Part shown: piece by piece, positions 1 to 7,120 of the stretch
Layout: the number at the start of each line of letters is the position of its first letter
Numbering within the stretch: the stretch's first letter is position 1
Assembly (NCBI GenBank): GCA_015058045.1
Contig: SVDC01000010.1
Span: 26,202 to 90,201 of the forward strand
Direction: 5' to 3'
Length of the DNA: 64,000 nucleotides
Origin: Cellulosilyticum sp.
GTDB taxonomy: Bacteria; Bacillota; Clostridia; Lachnospirales; Cellulosilyticaceae
Notes under the pieces: model-generated
The model's input: only the letters and a program-made list of their open reading frames with translations
The model's database searches: none
Told to the model about the DNA's origin: nothing
Program-made: the position numbers and the translations under genes

Positions 1-195
1 AATAATTGTAGCCGTTAATGTAAGACCTAGTGCTTTTTGCGTATAATAATCGGTAATGGTTGATCTATAAGTAACCCACCCCTCTTCAAGGCATTTAATC
101 AATACAACAGCGAGTGGAAGAACAAGCATAACAAATACAAATGCCAAACTAACAAACAATAATAAACACTTTACAAAATGACTTTTCTTATTCAT
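1..195 (-). CDS. cysW: Sulfate ABC transporter permease CysW, N-terminal part
   Basis: This frame is open from an ATG at 195 to the window edge, giving 65 codons of a protein whose C-terminus lies outside. It starts MNKKSHF, followed by a hydrophobic segment (about residues 8-30), as expected for the first membrane helix of a permease. A GGGGGAATT sequence precedes the ATG. It lies 11 bases downstream of the cysT-like gene, the usual sbp-cysT-cysW order, so CysW is inferred mainly from position plus the membrane helix. Too little protein is present to check the EAA loop that contacts the ATPase. Confidence 0.75.
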   Translation of the reverse strand, partial: MNKKSHFVKCLLLFVSLAFVFVMLVLPLAVVLIKCLEEGWVTYRSTITDYYTQKALGLTLTATII

Positions 196-206
196 AATTC
201 CCCCTA

Positions 207-1034
207 TTATTTACTAAATTTACTAAATAAGGCCTGTAATATATTGATTAATAATAAAATCATAAAAGAAGCAAATAGCATTACTATAGCAATAGCTGTT
301 GCACCACTATAATCATATTCTCCTAGCTTACTCATAATAAGTAACGGTGCTATTTCCGTTTTCATTGGTTGATTTCCAGCTATAAAAATAACACTCCCAT
401 ATTCACCAAGTCCTCTTGCAAAGGCAAGTGCAAAGCCCGTTAGTAGCGCTGGAAAAATTTCAGGAACTATAACTCTAAAAAAAATCTGTATTCTGTCGGC
501 TCCAAGCATTATAGCGGCTTCTTCATATTGTATATCCAAATCCTCTAAAACAGGTTGTATGGTTCTTACAACAAAAGGTATTCCTATAAAAACAAGAGCC
601 ATACTTATTCCAAACTTTGAATGTATTGATTGAATTCCTATAGAATATAAAAATTGACCGATCCATCCATTTTTTGCAAAAAGAGTTGTAAGAGAAATGC
701 CAGCAACAGCAGTTGGCAAAGCAAATGGTAAGTCTATAAAACCATCTATAATTCTTTTACAAGGGAAATCATATCTAACCAATACCCAAGAAATAATAAT
801 CCCAAAGATACTATTCACACTAGCTGCTATAAACGAGCATAATAAACTCACTTTATAGCCCGCCACAACTCTTTGACTGAATGCTGCTTTCATAAATCCA
901 CTTAAGCCTGAATCAAAACTTTTCACAAATACGGTAGCCAAAGGAATTATAACAATTAAACTTAAATATAGTAGAACAACGCCCATTGATAAACCAAATC
1001 CAGGTATTACTTTTGTTTTTTTCCACCTTGCCAT
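207..1034 (-). CDS. cysT: Sulfate/thiosulfate ABC transporter permease CysT
   Basis: A 275-residue inner-membrane permease with about six hydrophobic segments. The conserved cytoplasmic EAA loop is visible near residues 172-215 (EEAAIMLGADR, then GLGEYGSVIFIAGN), the pattern of the CysT/ModB family that docks on the ATPase subunit. The GEYGS stretch is typical of sulfate rather than molybdate permeases. It follows the sulfate-binding protein gene by 31 bases and precedes a cysW-like gene, so it is probably one half of a heterodimeric sulfate channel. It serves the assimilation genes encoded just upstream on the same strand. Confidence 0.9.
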   Translation of the reverse strand: MARWKKTKVIPGFGLSMGVVLLYLSLIVIIPLATVFVKSFDSGLSGFMKAAFSQRVVAGYKVSLLCSFIAASVNSIFGIIISWVLVRYDFPCKRIIDGFIDLPFALPTAVAGISLTTLFAKNGWIGQFLYSIGIQSIHSKFGISMALVFIGIPFVVRTIQPVLEDLDIQYEEAAIMLGADRIQIFFRVIVPEIFPALLTGFALAFARGLGEYGSVIFIAGNQPMKTEIAPLLIMSKLGEYDYSGATAIAIVMLFASFMILLLINILQALFSKFSK

Positions 1035-1065
1035 TTACTTCATCACTCCCATTATCTAATTATTA

Positions 1066-2115
1066 CTAATTTGTAGGGACATATATCTGATCAAATACTC
1101 CATCATCTGCAAAGTGAGTAGCTTGAGCATTTGTCCAGCCTCCAAAAACCTCATCAATTGTCACTAACTTAATATCTGCAAATGTGTCCTTATATTTCTC
1201 AAGAATTTCTTCATTTCTTGGTCTATAATAATTTCTAGCAGCTATTTCCTGCCCTTCATCGCTGTACAGGTACTCAAGATAATCTTTTGCAATTTCTGCA
1301 GTTCCACGGACTTCAACATTTGCATCAACTATTGCAACAGGAGGCTCAGCAAGAATACTAATAGACGGTGTTACAATTTCAAATTGATCACCACCATCTT
1401 CTCCAAGAGAAAGATAAGCTTCATTTTCCCATGCTAAAAGTACATCTCCAATACCATTTTCAGCAAAACTTGTTGTTGCACCTCTTGCACCTGAATCTAA
1501 GGCAACAACATTTTTATAAAGTTTTGTTATATACTCTCTTACTTGTACCTCATCATTGTCATATTGTTTTAAAGCCCATGCCCAAGCCGCGAGATAATTC
1601 CATCTTGCACCTCCAGATGTTTTAGGATTTGGTGTTACAATCTCAACGTCACTTCTTACTAGATCGCCCCAATCCTTAATATTTTTTGGATTTCCTTTTC
1701 TTACAAGAAATACTATGGTAGAAGTATACGGTGCGCTATTCTCTTTAAATTCACTTTGCCAATTTTCATCAATCAAACCTGCTTTGCTAATCTCATCAAT
1801 ATCATAGGCCAAAGCAAGTGTAACAATATCTGCTTCAATACCCTCAATAACTGATCTTCCTTGTTTTCCTGAACCCCCATGAGACTGTTCAACTTTAACA
1901 CTCCTACCAGTCTTTTCTTGATAATACTTAGCAAAAGTTTCATTATATTGTGTATAAAGTTCTCTTGTTGGATCATAACTTACATTTAAAAGTTCCACTG
2001 TTTCAGTTTTGCTTTCCCCTGCTGTTTTACTTCCAACTTCAGTTGTATTGCATCCTGTGAAAGTTGTTACTCCTAACGCTAATAATAAAATAGTCCCAAC
2101 AAACTTTTTCATCAT
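1066..2115 (-). CDS. sbp: Sulfate-binding lipoprotein of the sulfate ABC importer
   Basis: An extracytoplasmic solute-binding protein of about 349 residues. A signal peptide ends in the lipobox TFTGC, so it should be lipid-anchored. The [20 protein letters not shown] stretch matches the ligand-binding segment of the Sbp/CysP family. A longer reading from 2130 is possible, but AGGGGAGAAA lies right in front of the ATG at 2115, so that start was chosen. It is the first gene of the sbp-cysT-cysW unit and has a good vegetative promoter upstream. Sulfate is the likely ligand because of the neighbouring genes; thiosulfate cannot be excluded. Confidence 0.9.
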   Translation of the reverse strand: MMKKFVGTILLLALGVTTFTGCNTTEVGSKTAGESKTETVELLNVSYDPTRELYTQYNETFAKYYQEKTGRSVKVEQSHGGSGKQGRSVIEGIEADIVTLALAYDIDEISKAGLIDENWQSEFKENSAPYTSTIVFLVRKGNPKNIKDWGDLVRSDVEIVTPNPKTSGGARWNYLAAWAWALKQYDNDEVQVREYITKLYKNVVALDSGARGATTSFAENGIGDVLLAWENEAYLSLGEDGGDQFEIVTPSISILAEPPVAIVDANVEVRGTAEIAKDYLEYLYSDEGQEIAARNYYRPRNEEILEKYKDTFADIKLVTIDEVFGGWTNAQATHFADDGVFDQIYVPTN

Positions 2116-2211
2116 TTTCTCCCCTTTCATCTCCCTAATTACTAGTTTATATGCTACCTCTCAATTCCCCTTTTTATTTCCCATAATTTTACTAGGTTTA
2201 ATATGTTTTAC

Positions 2212-2240
2212 ACTATAATACTCGAGTAAATCTTTGTCAA
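2212..2240 (-). promoter_or_regulatory. SigA-type promoter for sbp with palindromic spacer
   Basis: On the minus strand TTGACA (2240-2235), a 17-base spacer and TATAGT (2217-2212) form a near-consensus housekeeping promoter about 95 bases upstream of sbp. The spacer contains the perfect palindrome TACTCGAGTA, placed where a repressor could block RNA polymerase. The promoter is read directly from sequence; an operator role for the palindrome is inference. Confidence 0.75.
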
Positions 2241-2321
2241 TTTGGCTTTTTTTATACTCCGTTATAGGTAAATAGTATAATTCTTACTCACCTAACCAAT
2301 CGTAAGTTATCCAATAAAATA

Positions 2322-2357
2322 GGCCCTCTCAAACAGCTTTGAGACGGTCTTTTTTTA
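2322..2357. terminator. Intrinsic terminator between met8-like gene and sbp
   Basis: CTCAAA and TTTGAG pair around CAGC, extended by further pairs with one mismatch. The plus-strand side is followed by seven T and the minus-strand side by a weaker T-rich stretch. For the minus-strand sulfur operon it lies just after the met8-like stop codon and probably ends that transcript before the sbp promoter. Confidence 0.6.
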
Positions 2358-2376
2358 TAATAAGCCTTTAGTTAGA

Positions 2377-3009
2377 CTATTTATATCTTTGAATAATATC
2401 TACTATCTCTTTATTTGTAAGTTTTCTTTTTCTCTTATCACCCAACCTAAATATTTCTTCTAAGCATTTCTTTCTTTCATTTTGTGTCTTGATGCGCTGT
2501 TTCACATATTCACGAATTTCTCCCATCTGTTTGTTAAGATCATTATAGTAATCTGGGATACACTCCTCTATTTTCTTTCTAATATTTTTTGCAAGAACAG
2601 GACTGTTACCTCCACTACTAATTCCAGCAATAATCTCTCCTTTTTTTATGAGGGAAGAAAAATAAAAACTACAATCATCTTTTTGATCAACAGCATTAAT
2701 CAAAATATTTTTATCCTTACATATTTGAGCAATCTTATGATTAACTGCTATATCATCAGTAGCTGCAATTACAAAAAAAACACCTTTAAAATCATCCTCA
2801 TTGTACTCCCTTTGATTTATAATCAAATACTCTCCTAAGGGGTGATTTTCTTTTAACCTTTTAATTTTCTCAGAAAGATCAAGTGCTACTACATGGATAG
2901 TTACCTCAAATTCCAGCAAAGTGTGTATCTTTCGATATGCCACTTCACCACCGCCAATAATAAGACAATGCTTTTCTGCTAAATCGATAAAAAACGGAAA
3001 ATAAGCCAT
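2377..3009 (-). CDS. Precorrin-2 dehydrogenase / sirohydrochlorin ferrochelatase (Met8/CysG N-domain type)
   Basis: About 210 residues with the NAD-binding motif IIGGGEVAYRK near the N-terminus and the family segments AATDD and SSGGNSPVLAKNIRKKIEE. It oxidises precorrin-2 to sirohydrochlorin; members of the Met8p type also insert iron to give siroheme. The start at the ATG of MAYFPFF was chosen because GAAAGGTG lies just before it, which makes the in-frame GTG at 3018 part of the ribosome binding site. It is the last gene of the sulfur run and would finish the cofactor of the sulfite reductase encoded four kilobases upstream. Whether this protein also does the chelation cannot be read from the sequence. 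Confidence 0.88.
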   Translation of the reverse strand: MAYFPFFIDLAEKHCLIIGGGEVAYRKIHTLLEFEVTIHVVALDLSEKIKRLKENHPLGEYLIINQREYNEDDFKGVFFVIAATDDIAVNHKIAQICKDKNILINAVDQKDDCSFYFSSLIKKGEIIAGISSGGNSPVLAKNIRKKIEECIPDYYNDLNKQMGEIREYVKQRIKTQNERKKCLEEIFRLGDKRKRKLTNKEIVDIIQRYK

Positions 3010-3069
3010 AAATTTCACCTTTCATTTACATTCATTACTAATCTATATTTAACTTGAAATATCTACCTT

Positions 3070-3972
3070 TTATTTCAAAGTCGATATATACTCAGATGCT
3101 GAAATTGCTGCATTCGCTCCATCTGCAACGGCAGTAACTACCTGACGCAAATGTTTTGTTCTTATATCTCCAGCCCCATAAAAACCCTCTCTGCTTGTTT
3201 TACAAGTTTCATCTGCAACAATGTAACCCTTTTCATCTAATAAGACTATTTCACTTAATAGGGATGTTTCCGGCATCATCCCTATAGCTACAAATATGCC
3301 CTCTACTTTTAAAACTCGCCCAGTATTCAATGTTGCTGCCTCAACCTTTTTTTCACCACTGATGGATACAAGTTGTGCATCTGTAATGATCTCAACATTC
3401 TCTTTACAGCATATTTTCTCCAATGCTTTTGCTGAACCTCTAAAGCTTTTCCGTCTATGTACTAAATATACTTTTTTACATATCTCTGAAAGATATAATG
3501 CCTCATCAAGTGCTGTATCTCCACCTCCTACAACTATAACATTCTTATCCTTATAAAATGCACCATCACATACTGCACAATAGGATATCCCCTTACCTCC
3601 ATACTCCTTTTCCTTACAAATTCCAAGTCGTCTATGTGTCGCACCTGCACAATAAATGATAGTCTTAGTTTCAATCACTTCACTATTGTCTAAAGTTACA
3701 CGCCAATACTTATTTAATTTTTCATATTTGATAGCTTCACCTTCATAAAATTCCACATCAAGTTTTTTTACATCTTCAAGAAAAATTTCTCCAATATCAT
3801 AGCCACTTCTGCCCACTAAGCCAAGATAATTATCTACTTGGTTACTTTCTGCAATTTGTCCCGTTCCCATATATTCTTTTTCCACTACAATAATATCTAA
3901 ATTAGCTCTCTTAGCATAAATTGCTGCACTTAGGCCTGCTGGTCCGCTTCCAATTATAACCACATCTAACAC
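3070..3972 (-). CDS. trxB: Thioredoxin reductase (NADPH, FAD)
   Basis: A 300-residue flavoprotein with the FAD-binding GSGPAGLSAAIYAKRA at residues 8-23, the redox-active CAVC in SYCAVCDGAF, and the NADPH-binding GGGDTALDEA. The C-terminal GAGDIR motif that binds FAD is also present. Length and motif order are normal for the low-molecular-weight TrxB family. It starts with GTG behind AGAGGTGAG. Its place in the operon, with a thioredoxin 1.6 kb upstream, suggests that this pair serves sulfur metabolism, for example by reducing disulfides or persulfides formed when sulfur is passed between carriers. The exact partner is inferred. Confidence 0.92.
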   Translation of the reverse strand: MLDVVIIGSGPAGLSAAIYAKRANLDIIVVEKEYMGTGQIAESNQVDNYLGLVGRSGYDIGEIFLEDVKKLDVEFYEGEAIKYEKLNKYWRVTLDNSEVIETKTIIYCAGATHRRLGICKEKEYGGKGISYCAVCDGAFYKDKNVIVVGGGDTALDEALYLSEICKKVYLVHRRKSFRGSAKALEKICCKENVEIITDAQLVSISGEKKVEAATLNTGRVLKVEGIFVAIGMMPETSLLSEIVLLDEKGYIVADETCKTSREGFYGAGDIRTKHLRQVVTAVADGANAAISASEYISTLK

Positions 3973-4017
3973 GTTCTCACCTCTTCTCTATTTCTAAAAT
4001 ATTAGTAGTCCCATTTT

Positions 4018-4431
4018 TTAATCTATAATTATGAGCTCTTCTTTTTCAGAAATGTTATTTGCAATATGAAACGAATTAAGTACGGGATTATCATAATCCA
4101 TTAATGATAAAATCATATAGCTCGCACTACTATCATATGCAAGTCGCTTATCTTCTTCTGATGGTCTTGATGGCGATTCTGGATGTGAATGCCAATTACC
4201 AATTAGTTTTAATCCATTTACCCTTATATCTTTAATAGTAGCTAACTGTTCATTCGGATCAATTGAAAAATGTTCATTTGAATGATCAATATTGGTCAGA
4301 TAATAAACTTTTTTAACTTCTTTACTATCACCATCAATAGTCCCTGCTATTAGTCCACATGCTTCATTAGGTAACTCAGATTTGGCATGTTTAATCATTT
4401 TCTCTAAGTCAGCTTTTAACAGTTTTATCAT
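4018..4431 (-). CDS. JAMM/MPN metallopeptidase that trims the sulfur carrier (HcyD-like)
   Basis: About 137 residues with a complete JAMM zinc site: an early Glu in NEACGL, then HSHPESPSRPSEED, which fits H-x-H-x7-S-x2-D exactly. Small bacterial members of this family (Mec+ in Mycobacterium, HcyD in Wolinella) cut after or near the di-glycine of a ubiquitin-like sulfur carrier. Here the carrier gene lies 0.9 kb upstream and encodes a protein whose Gly-Gly is capped by Gln, so removal of that residue is the likely job. The ATG at 4431 was preferred to a GTG at 4434. A hairpin separates this gene from the E1-like gene before it. Confidence 0.85.
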   Translation of the reverse strand: MIKLLKADLEKMIKHAKSELPNEACGLIAGTIDGDSKEVKKVYYLTNIDHSNEHFSIDPNEQLATIKDIRVNGLKLIGNWHSHPESPSRPSEEDKRLAYDSSASYMILSLMDYDNPVLNSFHIANNISEKEELIIID

Positions 4432-4470
4432 CACTTACATATCCCCCTACCATTTATTTCATTACATACA

Positions 4471-4515
4471 AGGCAGCTTAGCTAGAAAAATATATTCTTT
4501 CTGATTAAACTGCCT
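4471..4515 (-). other. Structured RNA hairpin inside the sulfur operon
   Basis: In the 98-base gap between the E1-like gene and the JAMM gene, AGGCAG pairs with CTGCCT, then TTA with TAA and AGAAA with TTTCT, separated by small symmetric internal loops around an AT-rich apical loop. No T-run follows on the minus strand, so it is not an ordinary terminator. It could be an mRNA-stabilising or processing hairpin. Confidence 0.5.
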
Positions 4516-4529
4516 CAAAAAACTGTATC

Positions 4530-5336
4530 CTAAATTCCATCACACTCTGCTTGTTCATAGTCAATCAGTTCATTAATTGTTGGATGGGTTCCACATACTG
4601 AGCAATTTGAAGTATTTGATGGAAGCTTAATCTTTCGAAAATCCATTTTTATTGCATCAAATGTAAGTAAATAACCAGTTAAAAGTTCTCCTACCCCAGT
4701 TATATATTTAATAGCTTCCATTGCTTGAAGACTTCCAATCACACCACCCATAGCCCCTACAACTCCAGCCTGTTTACAAGTAGGCACTGCATCCTTAGGA
4801 GGTGGATTTTTAAATACACATCTATAACATGGACCTTCTTCAGGTACATAAGTCATAAGTTGCCCCTTAAAACGAATAATGCCAGCATGTGAAAATGGTT
4901 TTTTAGCCATTACACAGGCATCATTGATTAGAAATTTTGCTGGGAAATTATCCGTTCCATCAATGACAAAATCGTACTCTTTAATTAAATCCATTATGTT
5001 TTCAGATGTAACGAATGTACGATATGTATTAACGGTTACATCTGGATTCATTTTATTCATTGTTTCTTTTGCAGATTGAACCTTTGCCTTACCAACATCT
5101 TCTGTAGCATGAATAATCTGTCTTTGAAGATTAGATAAATCTACCTCATCCGCATCAACAATCCCTATAGTCCCAATACCTGCTGCAGCTAAATACATAG
5201 CTGCGGGGGCACCAAGCCCACCCGCACCAATAATAAGAACCTTTGAATTAAGGAGCTTTTTCTGACCTTTAACACCTATTTCCTTTAATATAATATGTCT
5301 AGAATATCTTTCTAGTTGTTCGTTTGTAAATGCCAC
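4530..5336 (-). CDS. E1-like adenylyltransferase of the ThiF/MoeB/HesA family (HcyF-like)
   Basis: A 268-residue E1-like enzyme with the N-terminal RYSRHI segment, ATP-binding GAGGLGAPAAMYLAAAGIG, the DGTDNF segment, and two Cys pairs (CYRC and CSVC) that bind zinc. The conserved PTCKQAGVVGAMGG region is also present. Such enzymes adenylate the C-terminal glycine of a small sulfur carrier so that it can be turned into a thiocarboxylate. Its gene directly abuts the carrier gene upstream. Thiamine or molybdopterin roles are not excluded by the protein alone, but no thi or moa gene is nearby, and the setting is sulfate assimilation beside metY. Confidence 0.88.
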   Translation of the reverse strand: MAFTNEQLERYSRHIILKEIGVKGQKKLLNSKVLIIGAGGLGAPAAMYLAAAGIGTIGIVDADEVDLSNLQRQIIHATEDVGKAKVQSAKETMNKMNPDVTVNTYRTFVTSENIMDLIKEYDFVIDGTDNFPAKFLINDACVMAKKPFSHAGIIRFKGQLMTYVPEEGPCYRCVFKNPPPKDAVPTCKQAGVVGAMGGVIGSLQAMEAIKYITGVGELLTGYLLTFDAIKMDFRKIKLPSNTSNCSVCGTHPTINELIDYEQAECDGI

Positions 5337-5543
5337 TTATTGTCCACCTCCCATAAAATATAGGAATTCTATAGTGTCTTCATTTTTCAATACTTGAGTT
5401 ATAAAATCTTCAGCTTTTACGAATTCATCATTTACAGAAACTGTTACATATTCAGGTGTTTCTACATTTTCCTGTTCAATAAGCTCTGCAATAGTAATGC
5501 CATCTTTAACTTCTTTAACTTCTCCTGCAATTGTAAGCTTCAT
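5337..5543 (-). CDS. Ubiquitin-like sulfur carrier with capped GGGQ tail (HcyS-like)
   Basis: A 68-residue beta-grasp protein of the ThiS/MoaD superfamily, starting MKLTIAGEVKEV and ending FMGGGQ. The active form of such carriers ends in Gly-Gly, which is adenylated and converted to a thiocarboxylate; here a Gln follows, so it must be trimmed first. The adjacent E1-like and JAMM genes provide both activities. The start at 5543 was chosen because GGAGG lies nine bases before that ATG, and the upstream ATG at 5552 touches the ribosome binding site. In Wolinella a similar carrier donates sulfide to MetY; a metY gene lies 1.6 kb upstream in this same run. Confidence 0.88.
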   Translation of the reverse strand: MKLTIAGEVKEVKDGITIAELIEQENVETPEYVTVSVNDEFVKAEDFITQVLKNEDTIEFLYFMGGGQ

Positions 5544-5563
5544 TTTTAACATCCTCCATTACT

Positions 5564-5881
5564 TTAAATGTTCCTTTTAATAATTTCTTCTAATTCTATT
5601 TTCTTCTGGATTCCAACGAGTTTTTTAATCTGTTCTCCATTTTTAAAAAATATAAGAGTAGGTGCTGCTGTCACTTCATATCTTTCAACTAAATGCGTAT
5701 CATATGCTATATTCACTTTACCAACATACAGCTTATCAGCATATAACTCCTCAAGTTCTGCAAGAAGTGGAGATATCCTTTTACACGGAACACAACTTTC
5801 AGAATAAAAATCAATTAATACAAGCTTATCATTTTCAAGAATCTTACTCTCAAAACTTTCAATATTTAATCTCTCTGCCAT
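5564..5881 (-). CDS. Thioredoxin-like protein with CVPC active site
   Basis: A 105-residue single-domain thioredoxin. It keeps the family plan (LIDFYSESCVPCKRISP, then AAPTLIFFKNGEQ with the cis-proline) but has CVPC instead of the usual WCGPC, with Ser-Glu in place of the Trp-adjacent residues. The start at 5881 follows AAGAAAGGAAAGATC; a longer upstream extension lacks such a site. It lies between tusA and the carrier gene and is likely reduced by the TrxB encoded downstream. It may serve APS reduction, persulfide relay or carrier release; the sequence does not decide among these. Confidence 0.85.
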   Translation of the reverse strand: MAERLNIESFESKILENDKLVLIDFYSESCVPCKRISPLLAELEELYADKLYVGKVNIAYDTHLVERYEVTAAPTLIFFKNGEQIKKLVGIQKKIELEEIIKRNI

Positions 5882-5953
5882 GATCTTTCCTTTCTTAGTT
5901 AAGAAGACTTTATTTTCCCCATAATTCATGCACATAAGCACTTATCCTATTTT

Positions 5954-6199
5954 TTAATCTTCAACCTTTTTAACAATTAAATCATATGTTCCATCTTGAT
6001 TTTCAATCAACTTAAGTATTTGATGTCCCTCTTCCTTTATACTTCTAGGCACATTTTGAACAGGTTCGCCATCATTCATATGTATAGATAAAATCTGTCC
6101 ATCATCCAATTCCTCAAGTGCAACTTTTGCTTTAACAAATGTCACAGGACAAACTACATCTGTGATATCTACAGTATTATCAACCTTATAATCAGTCAT
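5954..6199 (-). CDS. TusA/SirA-family sulfur-transfer protein
   Basis: An 81-residue protein with the family motif DVVCPVTFVKAKVALEEL, whose single Cys (in the CPxT segment) carries sulfur as a persulfide in TusA homologues. It then follows the DGQILSIHMNDGEPVQNVPRS pattern of the two-layer TusA fold. Its start overlaps the end of the sulfite reductase gene by eight bases, which suggests tight co-expression and perhaps translational coupling. A role in taking sulfide or persulfide sulfur from the reductase towards the carrier protein is inferred from position. It is not close enough in context to tRNA-thiolation genes to suggest that function. Confidence 0.85.
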   Translation of the reverse strand: MTDYKVDNTVDITDVVCPVTFVKAKVALEELDDGQILSIHMNDGEPVQNVPRSIKEEGHQILKLIENQDGTYDLIVKKVED

Positions 6200-7055
6200 T
6201 TTTATACGCCTCCTCTATTACTTTTTCAAATTGCTCTCTACCTACACGATCAATTGTAAATTTAAAACGTTCACCAGCATTGGCATTTTCTTCAAAGAAA
6301 TGAATGGCTGCATCGCAAACTTTCATCAGCTTATTATAGTCTTCAATAAATGGAATAATAGTCTTTCCAGTATTAATGGTGTTACCAAACAACCCACCAA
6401 ATGATACAATATATCCATGTGTTTCATCATAAGCATCTGTTGGACAGGCTTTAGTACATCTACCACAGAAATTGCATGCCTCTTGATTGATTGTAATTTT
6501 GTTATCTTCTAACTTAATTGCTTTCCCACGACAAGCTTTAACACAGACTCCACATTGAATACATTTCTCTTCATTCCATTCAACTTTAATACCGCCTTTA
6601 ATACCAACATCATTTTCTTCTGCCTTTAAGCAATTATTCTGGCAGCCTGTAATACCAAATTTAAATTTATGTGGCAATTCACGAGCAAAATATCTATCAT
6701 CTAACTCTTTTGCAAGTGTATATGTGTCAATACATCCACTGGGACAAACAGCAGCTCCTTGACAAGCTGTTATGGTACGTACTCTTGGTCCACATACACC
6801 AGGTTCTACTTCGCCCTCAGCCAGTGCTTTTTTAACTGCATCCACTTCATCAAGTTTAATAAAGGGAATTTCTACGCTTTGCCTTGATGTAAGGTGGACA
6901 TAACCTTCACCATACTGCTCTGATACTTCTGCAATCTTAGCAAGTTGTTTTGCTGTCAACTGTCCTCCAACTACTCTTAACCTTAAAGAAAAATTGTTCT
7001 TTTGCTTTTGACGCATAAAACCGCCTTTTTTTAGTGCTGTATAATCTACTCCCAC
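6192..7055 (-). CDS. Siroheme/4Fe-4S sulfite reductase with fused ferredoxin domain
   Basis: A 287-residue nitrite/sulfite reductase repeat protein. The siroheme-4Fe-4S coordinating cysteines are visible as CQGAAVC (C-x5-C) and CQNNC (C-x3-C). Between that site and the C-terminal half lie two ferredoxin clusters, CIQCGVCVKAC and CNFCGRCTKAC. It is therefore much smaller than CysI or DsrA and resembles the clostridial small reductases and AsrC, but without AsrA or AsrB genes. It starts with GTG after GGAGGGTG. It should reduce sulfite to sulfide in the cytoplasm, with electrons entering through the ferredoxin domain. Substrate nitrite is possible biochemically, but all neighbours point to sulfite. 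Confidence 0.88.
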   Translation of the reverse strand: MGVDYTALKKGGFMRQKQKNNFSLRLRVVGGQLTAKQLAKIAEVSEQYGEGYVHLTSRQSVEIPFIKLDEVDAVKKALAEGEVEPGVCGPRVRTITACQGAAVCPSGCIDTYTLAKELDDRYFARELPHKFKFGITGCQNNCLKAEENDVGIKGGIKVEWNEEKCIQCGVCVKACRGKAIKLEDNKITINQEACNFCGRCTKACPTDAYDETHGYIVSFGGLFGNTINTGKTIIPFIEDYNKLMKVCDAAIHFFEENANAGERFKFTIDRVGREQFEKVIEEAYKND

Positions 7056-7120
7056 GTTACACCCTCCATTTTATAACTTGTTTTACATGTATCACTTATT
7101 TGATATAGATAAGGTATTTC

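Noticed and set aside
4530..5543. Thiamine or molybdopterin role for the E1-like and carrier pair
   Set aside because: No thiG, thiH, moaE or moeA is nearby, the carrier tail is capped and a JAMM peptidase and metY lie in the same run; not fully excluded.
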